64,000 nt of DNA, taken from Paenibacillus sp. FSL H3-0469 (lineage in GTDB: Bacteria > Bacillota > Bacilli > Paenibacillales > Paenibacillaceae). Position numbers and translations under genes: made by a program. Below are positions 16,313 to 24,885 of this stretch, in pieces. Position 1 is the first letter of the stretch. Every line of letters begins with the position of its first letter. Location of the stretch: positions 7,316,001 to 7,380,000 of the forward strand of contig NZ_CP150302.1 of NCBI RefSeq assembly GCF_038051945.1. The letters run 5' to 3'. Below the pieces are notes generated by a model, which was not told where the DNA came from, ran no database searches, and saw only the letters and a list, made by a program, of their open reading frames with translations.

Positions 16313-16446
16313 TTCCCGACAAAGATAAATAAAACGGCGATAAGCGCAATCAGCAGTATCAGACTGGCGCTGATCCACAGAATCGCTTTGCGGTTCACTT
16401 CTTCTTTTTTCTGCTGGAGTGTAGGAGGCTTACGTTTGGTTGACAT
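16309..16446 (-). CDS. Small single-pass membrane protein, 45 aa
   Basis: Starts MSTKRKPPTLQQKKEEVNRK (strongly basic) and continues as one hydrophobic helix (AILWISASLILLIALIAVLFIF) ending VGN. Start ATG at 16446, seven bases after AAGGG; stop TAG at 16309, overlapping the L,D-transpeptidase stop by 4 bp in tail-to-tail orientation. Charge distribution predicts N-in topology. I do not recognise the family. Coding is supported by ribosome binding site plus topology only. Confidence 0.65.
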   Translation of the reverse strand: MSTKRKPPTLQQKKEEVNRKAILWISASLILLIALIAVLFIFVGN

Positions 16447-16648
16447 TAGGTCGCCCTTCTTTCTCTCTTAGTCTGTGATAACCCTTACATGTGAGGATTG
16501 CCGGCGGTGCATTGAACTTGTGCCCGCTCCTCTATTCTAGTCTGGATGAAAAGACAAGTCTAGCTGCAATCTCTTGCGGCAGGACTGGATCAACGGAGCC
16601 ATAGTCTATACAGAGGAATAACGGCTGGAGTATCATAAGGAAAGTTTC

Positions 16649-17095
16649 ATGCTGGAGCGTGAAGAACACAGAAGCAGGAGTGATGCTGCCATGGCAAGCA
16701 GATCCAAAAGCGAAATTCCGGTGCTGCTATACCGCTATGCAGGTCCCCGGAGGAATATAGGATTCACCTTTTCCCGGTATAATTTGAACATGGAAGAGGG
16801 CGGGAGTGCACACGCAGAGATGCTGTTTATCTATGAAGAGGACTTTGAGTATCTTAAGCCTGCGATTAACAAGGTGTTCCCTGTAACCAATCCCTTTACT
16901 GGAGAAGAGCAGACATCGCTGGACCCTTGCTGGGAGAATCCTATTCCGAAGAGCTTGTGGGAGTCCATCTTGTCTGAGCTTGAGCAGCAGCGGGATAGTA
17001 ACTCTGAACTACAAGATTTCCTGAACCCGTTCATAAGCTGGGCAAGGAATCACCTGCGGACTGCGGACGGAATTGAAATTACGGGGAATCTGTGA
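16649..17095 (+). CDS. Hypothetical protein, 148 aa
   Basis: Not recognised. Soluble, mixed composition, no signal peptide or membrane helix. Residues ~20-70 look beta-rich (IPVLLYRYAGPRRNIGFTFS) and the C-terminal half helical with a Trp-rich stretch. ATG 16649 follows AAGGAAAG at good spacing; an internal ATG at residue 15 lacks a comparable site. About 155 bp upstream of pyrD. No function assigned. Confidence 0.6.
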   Translation: MLEREEHRSRSDAAMASRSKSEIPVLLYRYAGPRRNIGFTFSRYNLNMEEGGSAHAEMLFIYEEDFEYLKPAINKVFPVTNPFTGEEQTSLDPCWENPIPKSLWESILSELEQQRDSNSELQDFLNPFISWARNHLRTADGIEITGNL

Positions 17096-17250
17096 GAATT
17101 GGCGGCGGCGGCAAGGAAGTGCGGCAAGGCGGGGACAATCGCTGCGGCAAAAAACTTTTCTTTTCCCCCGGAAACGGATAAAATTAAGAAGAAACCTATA
17201 GATACGGGAGTCGTTATGTCAATTGTGGTTCCCTTGAAGGAGCGAGAACG

Positions 17251-18345
17251 GTGCTGTATCGACATTTTGGCAAGCCAATTTTCTTTAAAATGGACCCGGA
17301 GACGGCGCATCATCTCGTCATCGGCGGACTGAATAAAGCAGATCTAGTACCCGGCGGGAGCGCAGCCATGCGCCTGATGTACGGGGTTCCTGAGACGGCA
17401 GATCTTGCAGTAGACCTGTTCGGGGTACATTTCCCGACCCCTGTGGGCTTAGCGGCAGGGCTGGATAAGAATGCGGAAGCGGTAGGAGGGTTCTCTTCGA
17501 TCGGCTTCGGATTCATGGAGGTAGGCACGGTAACTCCGGTAGGCCAGCCCGGCAATGACAGCCCCCGGCTGTTCCGGCTGCTGCCCGACAAGGCGCTTAT
17601 TAACCGGATGGGCTTCAATAATGAAGGCGCTGAGGCTATGGCTGAACGTCTCAAGAAGCTGAAGAAGCGCAGAATTCCGGTGGCGGTCAATATCGGACGC
17701 AACAAGGCCACCCCGAATGAATTGGCGCATGAGGATTACCGCAAGTGTATCCGTACGCTGTATCCGTACGGTGATTTTTTTGTGGTCAATATCAGCTCGC
17801 CGAATACCCCGGATCTCCGGAGTCTTCAGCATGGCAGCGAGCTCTCGAACCTGCTTAGCGAGGTTAAGGAAGAGATGGAGCTGCAGCGGGTGAAGACGGG
17901 CACTACGAAGGGGCTGCTGGTCAAGATCGCTCCCGATGTCAGCGACGCTGAGCTGGAATATATGGTACATACCATCAGGGAAGCCGGAATGGACGGCATC
18001 ATTGCCACCAATACGACACTCTCCCGTGAAGGGCTGCAGAGCGACAAAGCCGGAGAGACGGGCGGGCTGAGCGGTCAGCCGCTGCGTGAACGTTCTACAG
18101 AGATTATCCGCAGAATCTATAGCCAGACTGGCGGCAAGCTGCCGATTATCGGGTCGGGCGGGATTTTTACAGCCCAGGATGCTTACGATAAGATACGTGC
18201 GGGCGCCAGTCTGGTCGAAATTTATACAGCACTCATCTATGAAGGGCCGGAGGTTAACCGCAGAGTGCATGCCGGACTACGGCAGCTGCTGCGGCGGGAC
18301 GGCTTCCAGAGGCTCCTTGATGCGGTAGGCGCTGATCATCACTGA
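17251..18345 (+). CDS. pyrD: Dihydroorotate dehydrogenase (quinone), class 2
   Basis: Membrane-associated flavoenzyme oxidising dihydroorotate to orotate with quinone as acceptor (pyrimidine synthesis). 364 residues: the N-terminal helical extension (LYRHFGKPIFFKMDPETAHHL) is the quinone-binding hallmark of class 2. Core motifs include GLAAGLDKNAEA, NRMGFNNEGA, NISSPNTPDLRSLQ with the catalytic Ser, and IGSGGIFTAQDAYDKIRAGA. GTG start, eight bases after AAGGAG. Followed after 27 bp by relQ. Outside the usual Bacillus pyr cluster, where class 1B is expected. Confidence 0.93.
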   Translation: MLYRHFGKPIFFKMDPETAHHLVIGGLNKADLVPGGSAAMRLMYGVPETADLAVDLFGVHFPTPVGLAAGLDKNAEAVGGFSSIGFGFMEVGTVTPVGQPGNDSPRLFRLLPDKALINRMGFNNEGAEAMAERLKKLKKRRIPVAVNIGRNKATPNELAHEDYRKCIRTLYPYGDFFVVNISSPNTPDLRSLQHGSELSNLLSEVKEEMELQRVKTGTTKGLLVKIAPDVSDAELEYMVHTIREAGMDGIIATNTTLSREGLQSDKAGETGGLSGQPLRERSTEIIRRIYSQTGGKLPIIGSGGIFTAQDAYDKIRAGASLVEIYTALIYEGPEVNRRVHAGLRQLLRRDGFQRLLDAVGADHH

Positions 18346-18372
18346 AGGATGAATGGACAGGAGGACAAGGCG

Positions 18373-19185
18373 ATGGACGTCAGGGACTGGGGAACTTTTC
18401 TGCTTCCTTATGAACAAACGGTGGAGGAATTGAAGGTTAAATTCAAGACGATGCGCTCCGAACTTAAGAAAAGGGAAGAATATACTCCGATTGAATTCGT
18501 TACCGGCCGTGTAAAGCGGCTGTCTAGCATACTTGAGAAGGCTAAACGCTTAAACGTAAAAATGGAGGATCTGGAAACGGGCATCGAGGATATCGCCGGC
18601 ATTCGCATTATGTGCCAGTTCGTCGAGGATATCCGCAGAGTGGCGGAATACATCCGTGCCCGCAAAGACCTTGAAGTACTATATGAGAAGGACTACATTA
18701 CCAATTATAAGGAAAGCGGCTACCGCAGCTTCCATATGATCATCCGGTATCCGGTACAGACTGCGCTGGGTCAAAAGATTGTACTCGCTGAAATTCAAAT
18801 CCGTACACTGGCGATGAACTTCTGGGCAACCATTGAGCATTCGCTGAATTATAAATACCGGGAGAGCCTGCCTGATGAAATGCGGGTGCGCCTGAAAACG
18901 GCAGCAGAAGCGGCTTCCATTCTGGACAGCGAGATGTCGAGTATCCGGGAAGAGATTCTGGAGGCCCAGAAGACCTTCGAGGAGAACTCGAACATGACGA
19001 CCCAACTGCTGAAGGCAATCCACCAGCTGTATTTCTATCATCTTGTGAATGAAGCGATTGAGAGTCAGGAACGGTTCAATGCGATCTGGCAGGCTCAGGA
19101 TATGGATGCAATGAAGGAACTGCTGGACCATGTGCGCGAGCTGCTCTCGAATGCCAAGAAGGGCAGCGAGCCGGATGGCTTATGA
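18373..19185 (+). CDS. relQ: Small alarmone synthetase RelQ (YjbM/SasB)
   Basis: Makes (p)ppGpp from ATP and GTP/GDP without a hydrolase domain. 270 residues. The opening WGTFLLPYEQTVEELKVK, FVTGRVKRLSSILEKAKR, DIAGIRIMCQFVEDI and EIQIRTLAMNFWATIEHSLN match the RelQ synthetase core and its catalytic Glu. About 60 residues longer at the C-terminus than B. subtilis YjbM, with a helical tail. ATG 18373 has AGGAGG eight bases upstream, better than ATG 18349. It overlaps the DUF309 gene by 11 bp. Confidence 0.93.
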   Translation: MDVRDWGTFLLPYEQTVEELKVKFKTMRSELKKREEYTPIEFVTGRVKRLSSILEKAKRLNVKMEDLETGIEDIAGIRIMCQFVEDIRRVAEYIRARKDLEVLYEKDYITNYKESGYRSFHMIIRYPVQTALGQKIVLAEIQIRTLAMNFWATIEHSLNYKYRESLPDEMRVRLKTAAEAASILDSEMSSIREEILEAQKTFEENSNMTTQLLKAIHQLYFYHLVNEAIESQERFNAIWQAQDMDAMKELLDHVRELLSNAKKGSEPDGL

Positions 19186-19639
19186 GCCGCTGTATCTGGC
19201 CTACCTCATCTACTTCAACCGGGACAGGGATTATTTCGAATGTCATGAGGTGCTGGAGGAATTATGGCTGGAAAAGCAGCGTGATCCGTTATACAAAGCT
19301 CTGCTGCAGGTGGCAGTCGGGCTGTACCATTTCCGTAATGCCAATGTGCGCGGCGGCCTGATTCTGCTGAAGCAGTCTCATGAAGTACTGGGCAGATATC
19401 CGGCGGTGACGCTGGGGATTGATCTGGCGAAGCTGGTCCGGGAAGCCGGGGAGTATGTTGCCCGTCTGGAGGCTTACAACGATCAGCCCTTTGATTATTA
19501 TGATCTCACAATCCGCATCGTAGACCCCGTGCTGGAGGAAGAGGTCAGGCTCGCTGCTGAGTCTACTCCGCCTGTGCTGCCTCAGCGGCGCGGGCCGCAG
19601 CGGCCGGACAGACCCAGGCACAGCCCGGGTGGCGCTTGA
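19175..19639 (+). CDS. DUF309 domain protein
   Basis: 154-residue helical protein with the family signature YFECHEVLEELWL near residue 25 and LLQVAVGLYHF, as in PF03745. The start at ATG 19175 lies inside the end of relQ, so translation is probably coupled. Biochemical function unknown. A Pro/Arg-rich C-terminal tail (residues ~130-154) looks unstructured. Followed by a hairpin lacking a strong T-tract. Confidence 0.82.
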   Translation: MAYEPLYLAYLIYFNRDRDYFECHEVLEELWLEKQRDPLYKALLQVAVGLYHFRNANVRGGLILLKQSHEVLGRYPAVTLGIDLAKLVREAGEYVARLEAYNDQPFDYYDLTIRIVDPVLEEEVRLAAESTPPVLPQRRGPQRPDRPRHSPGGA

Positions 19640-19655
19640 CCATAGTAAGGTACAA

Positions 19656-19681
19656 CAGGAGCACCCGCAGGGGTGTTCCTG
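19656..19681 (+). terminator. Hairpin between DUF309 gene and RsmF-like gene
   Basis: CAGGAGCACCC (19656-19666) and GGGTGTTCCTG (19671-19681) form an 11-bp stem with one wobble pair. The tail ATTATTTG is poor in T, so it may be partial termination or attenuation. Confidence 0.5.
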
Positions 19682-19706
19682 ATTATTTGAGCGGGAGGAC
19701 GGCATC

Positions 19707-21329
19707 ATGACAGCACAACTGCCCGGAGCTTTCGCGCAGCGTATGAAAGAGCTGCTGGGACCGGAATATGAGCAATTTACAGATACCTATCAGCAGTCAC
19801 CTTACGGGGGAATCCGGGCCAATACACTGAAAATAACGGTGGACGGGCTGCGGGAGCACTCCCCCTTCCCCCTGGAGCCGATTCCCTGGTGCCCTTCGGG
19901 CTTCTATACCGGAGAGGGAGCCAGACCCGGAAAGCACCCCTATTATCATGCGGGGCTGTACTATATTCAGGAGCCGAGTGCCATGGCCCCGGTTGAACTG
20001 CTGGATGTTCAGCCGGGGGATCGGGTGCTCGATCTGTGCGCAGCCCCGGGCGGCAAGTCTACCCAGATTGCTGCCAAGCTGCAGGGTGAAGGCCTGCTAG
20101 TCTCGAATGACCTGCATCCTGAACGGACAAAGGCGCTCGCCAAGAATCTGGAGCTGTACGGGGTACGTAACGGCATTGTCCTGAATGAGCGCCCGGAGCG
20201 GATTGCGGCGGCCTTTCCCCGCTTCTTCGACCGGATTCTGATCGACGCGCCGTGTTCGGGTGAAGGCATGTTCCGCAAGGACGAGGATATGGTCAGACAG
20301 TGGGAGCCGGGAACCCCGGACAAATATGCGGAGATGCAGCGGGAGATTCTGCAGACGGCAGCCACGGCGCTGAAGCCGGGCGGAACGATGGTCTACTCGA
20401 CGTGCACCTTCGCGCCGGAAGAGGACGAGGAGCTGGTGGCCGGATTCCTGGCTGGCCATCCGCACTTCTCGCTGGTTCCCATAGGCGGAACCGGTCCGTA
20501 CGCTGCCGGACTCGGCCCATTGCCGGGTGCGGCGCGGCTGTGGCCGCATAAGGTCAAGGGGGAAGGGCATTTCATGGCGGTATTGCGTCATGAGGGAAGT
20601 GGCGGATCGGAGAGAGAGGCATTTGAAACCGGGGCAGCAGGAAATGGAACTACGGTGACAAACACTTTAGAGAACGTAAAAGCACGAAATGAGTCGAGAG
20701 AGAAAAGTCTGTCAGCCGCGCCCCGGAGCAAGCCTGGCAAAACAGACTCTCATAGTAAGGCAGTTCCCGGTAAGGCAGATTACGGCCGGGGCGGCAAGGG
20801 AGGACGCGGATCTGGACACGGCTCCGGCTCTGGCTTTGGTAGAGCCGGAACGGGTCCAGGTCCGCAGTCACAGCGAACTGGCGGGGAAGCGGTAGCGTTC
20901 GCGGTCTATGCGGACTTTATTCAAGAGCTGCTGGGGACACAGCCGCCCGGACATGCGATATGGTTCGGCGACCATCTTTATATCTCCCCGTTGCCGCGTG
21001 AAGCGCTGGACGGGCTGAAGACGGTCCGGCCGGGCTGGTATGTGGGGCAGATCAAGAGCGGCAGATTCGTTCCCGGTCATCCGCTCGCTACAGCACTTCG
21101 TCCTGAGGAATGCAGCCGCTCGGTATCGCTATCCAGCGCCAGCGGGGAAGCGGTCTCCTACCTGAAGGGGGAGACCTTGTCGATCCCCGCAGAACGCATG
21201 TCCATTAAGGATGGACATGCTTACAAAGGTTATACTCTCGTTTGCATTGACGGCTTCAGCGCAGGCTGGGGCAAATGGCAGGACGGACTACTGAAGAACG
21301 AATATCCCGCAGGCTGGAGGTGGACTTAG
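19707..21329 (+). CDS. RsmF-like rRNA m5C methyltransferase with low-complexity insert
   Basis: SAM-dependent RNA cytosine-5 methyltransferase of the RsmB/NOP family. 540 residues: N-terminal domain, then Rossmann motifs LCAAPGGKSTQIAAKL (SAM site), LIDAPCSGEGMFRK (motif IV PCS) and VYSTCTFAPEEDEELV (catalytic TC), followed by a C-terminal RNA-binding domain ending WGKWQDGLLKNEYPAGWRW. Between them (residues ~294-393) lies a Gly/Ser/Lys/Arg-rich insert that looks disordered. A second paralogue without this insert is at 23268-24674. Its stop is 3 bp before the pseudouridine synthase start. Confidence 0.9.
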   Translation: MTAQLPGAFAQRMKELLGPEYEQFTDTYQQSPYGGIRANTLKITVDGLREHSPFPLEPIPWCPSGFYTGEGARPGKHPYYHAGLYYIQEPSAMAPVELLDVQPGDRVLDLCAAPGGKSTQIAAKLQGEGLLVSNDLHPERTKALAKNLELYGVRNGIVLNERPERIAAAFPRFFDRILIDAPCSGEGMFRKDEDMVRQWEPGTPDKYAEMQREILQTAATALKPGGTMVYSTCTFAPEEDEELVAGFLAGHPHFSLVPIGGTGPYAAGLGPLPGAARLWPHKVKGEGHFMAVLRHEGSGGSEREAFETGAAGNGTTVTNTLENVKARNESREKSLSAAPRSKPGKTDSHSKAVPGKADYGRGGKGGRGSGHGSGSGFGRAGTGPGPQSQRTGGEAVAFAVYADFIQELLGTQPPGHAIWFGDHLYISPLPREALDGLKTVRPGWYVGQIKSGRFVPGHPLATALRPEECSRSVSLSSASGEAVSYLKGETLSIPAERMSIKDGHAYKGYTLVCIDGFSAGWGKWQDGLLKNEYPAGWRWT

Positions 21330-21332
21330 AGT

Positions 21333-22100
21333 ATGGCTACAGGAGGAACGGCGAATAAGAAACAGCGGATTGATAAGGTGCTGTCCCACATGGGGATTGG
21401 CTCGCGCAGCGATATCCGCAAGCAGGCCAAGCAGGGCCTGATCACAGTCAATGGAGCTGTCGTCAAAGACAGCGGGTTCCATGTAGACCCGGAGCAGGAC
21501 CGCATAGAGGTTGGCGGGGAGCCGGTTCTCTACCGGGAATTCATCTATCTGATGATGAATAAACCGCCGGGCGTATTATCCGCCACCGAAGACAAACGGG
21601 ACCGTACGGTTCTGGATCTGCTGAAGCAGGAGTATGCGCAGTTCGAGCCGTTCCCGGTCGGACGGCTGGATAAGGATACCGTGGGGCTTCTGCTGCTCAC
21701 GAATGACGGCAAGCTGGCACATGAGCTGCTGTCCCCGCGCAAGCATGTCCCCAAAACCTACGAGGCTACCGTTGAGGGGGAGGTCGATGCAGCGGATGTG
21801 GCTGCTTTTGCCGAGGGTGTTACGCTTGAGGATGGTTATGTGACTCTGCCCGCGCAGCTTAGCATTCTAAGCAGAGAACGGGGCAGCCGCGTGCTGTCGT
21901 ATATCTCACTCACCATTACGGAAGGCAAATTCCATCAGGTGAAGCGGATGTTCGTGGCTGTCGGGAAGAAGGTAGTGTTCCTGAAACGGGTGTCGATGGG
22001 CGAGCTCAAGCTGGATGAGACGCTGCCCGAGGGAGCTTGCCGGGAGCTCACGGCCCGTGAGCTTACGCTGCTGCGCGGCGGCGGGGCTGCGGAATCGTAA
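21333..22100 (+). CDS. RsuA-type pseudouridine synthase
   Basis: Isomerises a specific uridine in rRNA. 255 residues: an N-terminal S4 RNA-binding domain (residues ~8-55, RIDKVLSHMGIGSRSDIRKQ) and the catalytic domain with VGRLDKDTVGLLLLTNDG, whose Asp is catalytic, followed by KTYEATVEG. RsuA targets 16S U516. Directly downstream of the RsmF-like gene (3 bp gap), forming an rRNA-modification operon. Ends with a GGGAAES tail. Confidence 0.92.
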   Translation: MATGGTANKKQRIDKVLSHMGIGSRSDIRKQAKQGLITVNGAVVKDSGFHVDPEQDRIEVGGEPVLYREFIYLMMNKPPGVLSATEDKRDRTVLDLLKQEYAQFEPFPVGRLDKDTVGLLLLTNDGKLAHELLSPRKHVPKTYEATVEGEVDAADVAAFAEGVTLEDGYVTLPAQLSILSRERGSRVLSYISLTITEGKFHQVKRMFVAVGKKVVFLKRVSMGELKLDETLPEGACRELTARELTLLRGGGAAES

Positions 22101-22165
22101 GGATTAGTTAAATAGAGACCAGGAGCGAACTGGCGGTATACTATACAGAGATAGGATGATGGGGT

Positions 22166-22963
22166 ATGAAATACAAGCTGATTGCACTGGATGTAGACGG
22201 AACACTGCTGAATGATGATCATCAGCTCAGTGAAGAGAATAAAGCGGCGATTGCCGAGGTCACGCGCCAGGGTGGGCAAATTGTACTCTGCACAGGGCGC
22301 AGTCCGCAGAATTCGATTCCTTTTATGGAGGAGATGGGCTTGTCGGGCTATGTGCTTGGCCATAACGGGGCGGCAACGGTAAGCGTCAAGGACCGTAAGG
22401 TGCTGCACCAGTATGGGCTGGACGCCAGAGGGCTGGACCCGTATATCGCCTATTGCCGCGAGCGTGATATCCATTTCGATGTGAACACAGCGTTTGAGAT
22501 GTATGTGGACAATGTGGAGAACCTGACGAAGGAAGCCCACTATATGTATGAGCATTTCCGGATTATGCCTGCATCTCTTCCCGCTTGGGAGGACTTCCGC
22601 GAACCGATTGTGAAATTCACTGTATTCACACAGTCCGATATTCTGGATGAAGCGCAGCGGGAGTGGGCTACTTGGGGAGAACAATACAACATTCTGCGCA
22701 GCGGAGAGTTCTTCGTCGATTTGATGCACCCGGAATCCTCCAAAGGCAATGCCCTGAAGCACCTGGCAGCCGAGCTAGGCATCCCGCAAGAGCAGGTGCT
22801 GTCGATCGGCAACTATTACAATGATATCTCCATGCTGACTTATGCCGGTCTGGGTGTGGCGATGGATAACTCTCCGGTGGAGGTCAAAGCAGCCGCAGAT
22901 GTGATCACCGGCACCAATAATGACAACGGTGTGCGCGATGCGCTGGTGAAGTACTGTTTGTAA
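22166..22963 (+). CDS. Cof-type HAD-IIB phosphatase
   Basis: Cytoplasmic sugar- or nucleotide-phosphate phosphatase. 265 residues with HAD motif I ALDVDGTLLND (nucleophile Asp 9 and acid Asp 11), motif II LCTGRSP, the C2B cap, the Lys of motif III (SSKGNALKHLA) and motif IV GNYYNDISML. The substrate cannot be predicted. 65 bp after the pseudouridine synthase, perhaps the last gene of that operon. Confidence 0.9.
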   Translation: MKYKLIALDVDGTLLNDDHQLSEENKAAIAEVTRQGGQIVLCTGRSPQNSIPFMEEMGLSGYVLGHNGAATVSVKDRKVLHQYGLDARGLDPYIAYCRERDIHFDVNTAFEMYVDNVENLTKEAHYMYEHFRIMPASLPAWEDFREPIVKFTVFTQSDILDEAQREWATWGEQYNILRSGEFFVDLMHPESSKGNALKHLAAELGIPQEQVLSIGNYYNDISMLTYAGLGVAMDNSPVEVKAAADVITGTNNDNGVRDALVKYCL

Positions 22964-22991
22964 GTAGACTAATTCAATTTGCATAGTGATG

Positions 22992-23031
22992 AAAAAGCAG
23001 CCTGCTCCCATTAAGGGAGCGGGCTGCTTGA
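22992..23031. terminator. Terminator between convergent genes
   Basis: AAGCAGCCTGCTCCC (22995-23009) pairs with GGGAGCGGGCTGCTT (23015-23029), one mismatch. The A-run at 22992-22996 gives a T-tract on the minus strand, so it best serves the micropeptide gene. Confidence 0.82.
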
Positions 23032-23061
23032 GGTCCGTGTGCTGTGCTGCTTATAGCGGAA

Positions 23062-23151
23062 TTAGACGAACAACGAACGGGAAATGATTACGAGCAATAT
23101 GAAGAGTACCAAAATCGCACCGGTCGAAGTGAAGCCTACACCTGCACCCAT
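23062..23151 (-). CDS. YjcZ-type sporulation micropeptide, 29 aa
   Basis: 29 residues: MGAGVGFTSTG followed by a hydrophobic helix with ILVLFILLVIISR, identical in core to the 31-residue peptide at 865-960. Start ATG 23151, eight bases after AAGGGAGG; stop TAA followed 30 bp later by a minus-strand terminator. A single membrane helix with a Gly-rich N-terminus is typical of YjcZ-type sporulation peptides. Function unknown. Confidence 0.8.
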   Translation of the reverse strand: MGAGVGFTSTGAILVLFILLVIISRSLFV

Positions 23152-23267
23152 GTCTGATTCCTCCCTTGATTCATGTCTGTTCCCATTTGCCGGCGCTTAA
23201 GTCCGGCGGATCTCCATGGGATAATGACATCATATGCGTAGGGAGGCTTCATGAACTGGTCAACTGC

Positions 23268-24674
23268 CTAAACCTCGTCAAGATGGGCTTTTAGAATCCG
23301 CAGACCCTTGGGTAGATGATTCTTGAGCTGGCCGGAGCTGGCTTTGCCCCAGCCAACGGGCAAGCCGTCTACGGTGACCAGCGTCCAGCCATGCAGGCTT
23401 GGCGGAACCGGCAGACTCTCTCCGCGCAGCCAGGCCTGGATCTCCGGGCCGTCCGCAGGCATATCATAGCTGCGCGCCGCCTGATCCGGCCGGAGAGCCA
23501 TAGCCAGCGCGTGGGCGGGCTCGATCCGGTTTTTCTTCAGATGGGCAATATGCAGTCCGGCACGCGGCACCTTGAGCCCGTCCAGTATACCGGTATGCAG
23601 CCGCTCCCTGAATGCCTCAGGCAGCAGATACAGGGATTCGCCGAAGAGAAGCGGCACGCCGTGTCCGGCGAATCCGGGCAATTCTGCCTCCGACCAGCTC
23701 ATGAACTGTTGATGGGCCTCCCTAAGCGTAGCACTTGCCTTCTGACTATTACTGCCGCGTTCACCGCGTTTACTTTTGCTTGAACGTGAAGCAGATTCTG
23801 TCTGGTTAGCGGAAGCAGCCTTGTGCAGCAGGGCCACAAAATGCCCTTCACCCCGCTCCAGGTGGGGCCACAGCCGCTTCGTAACGATCAGCTCCATATC
23901 GGGATAGGTCTGCACGAAGCGCTCCATGGTCTCCTCATTCTCCTGGCGGTTGAAGGTACAGGTCGAATAGACCATATGACCGCCAGGCTTCAGCATCAGA
24001 TACGCATCCTGCAGAATATCCCACTGTCTGGCTACACAGATCTCCACATGCTTCGGGGACCATTCGTCTATCGCCGCAGGGTCTTTGCGGAATATCCCTT
24101 CGCCGGAGCATGGCGCGTCCAGCATAATGCGGTCGAACACCTCAGGGAATCTTTTGGAGAGATCACCGGGAGCTGCGGAGGTAACCAGCGTGTTGCTTAT
24201 GCCGAGCCGCTCGACGTTTTCGGCCAGGATTTTGGCCCGCTCCGGGTGGATTTCATTGGAAATAAGCAGCCCTTGCCCCTGCATCAGTGAGGCGATATGG
24301 GTGGTTTTGCCGCCGGGAGCGGCCGCCAGGTCGAGAACGATCTCACCGGGGAGCGGCTTCAGCAGCTCGGCTGCGGACATTGCGGAGGGCTCCTGAATAT
24401 AATATAGTCCGGCGGTATGATACGGATGTCTTCCCGGCCGGACCGGGTCCTCATAGTAGAAGCCCGATGGGCACCATGCTACCTGTGACAGGCCGAATTG
24501 TGCGATTGCCTGCTCCGCTGCGGCGCGGCCGGAAGGTGCACTGCTTTTTAACGTATTGAACCGCAGACCCTGGGTCCGCTTAGCAAGATAGCTCTCCAGA
24601 AAAGCGTCCGCCGTATCCCCCAGCATCTCTCTAATGTTAGCGGTGTACGCGGCAGGCAGCCGTTCTTCATTCAT
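23268..24674 (-). CDS. RsmF-like rRNA m5C methyltransferase (paralogue)
   Basis: 468 residues, same architecture as the protein at 19707-21329: DLAAAPGGKTTHIASLMQ (SAM site), MLDAPCSGEGIFRK (motif IV), HMVYSTCTFNRQENEETM (catalytic TC), and the C-terminal domain ending VDGLPVGWGKASSGQLKNHL. The linker between catalytic and RNA-binding domains is shorter (about 50 residues, Ser/Arg/Lys-rich). The two genes are 2 kb apart in opposite orientation and clearly diverged, so each may modify a different rRNA position. Start after GAGGAGA at 24674. Confidence 0.9.
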   Translation of the reverse strand: MNEERLPAAYTANIREMLGDTADAFLESYLAKRTQGLRFNTLKSSAPSGRAAAEQAIAQFGLSQVAWCPSGFYYEDPVRPGRHPYHTAGLYYIQEPSAMSAAELLKPLPGEIVLDLAAAPGGKTTHIASLMQGQGLLISNEIHPERAKILAENVERLGISNTLVTSAAPGDLSKRFPEVFDRIMLDAPCSGEGIFRKDPAAIDEWSPKHVEICVARQWDILQDAYLMLKPGGHMVYSTCTFNRQENEETMERFVQTYPDMELIVTKRLWPHLERGEGHFVALLHKAASANQTESASRSSKSKRGERGSNSQKASATLREAHQQFMSWSEAELPGFAGHGVPLLFGESLYLLPEAFRERLHTGILDGLKVPRAGLHIAHLKKNRIEPAHALAMALRPDQAARSYDMPADGPEIQAWLRGESLPVPPSLHGWTLVTVDGLPVGWGKASSGQLKNHLPKGLRILKAHLDEV

Positions 24675-24885
24675 CTTTCATTCTCCTCTAGTTCAAAATC
24701 CAAGATAAGTAAAGCTGTCATCTTAGTTGCTGTTTCGGGTGGATACCGATAAAATTAGGATATGGAACCTTAGCGTACCTATACCTGTAGCTATACCCGT
24801 ATTTATTATTGTACATATACACAACTATATCATAATTGCCGGCTTTCACCGTAAATAGGGCAATTGTAAAGGGAGATGTACCAAT

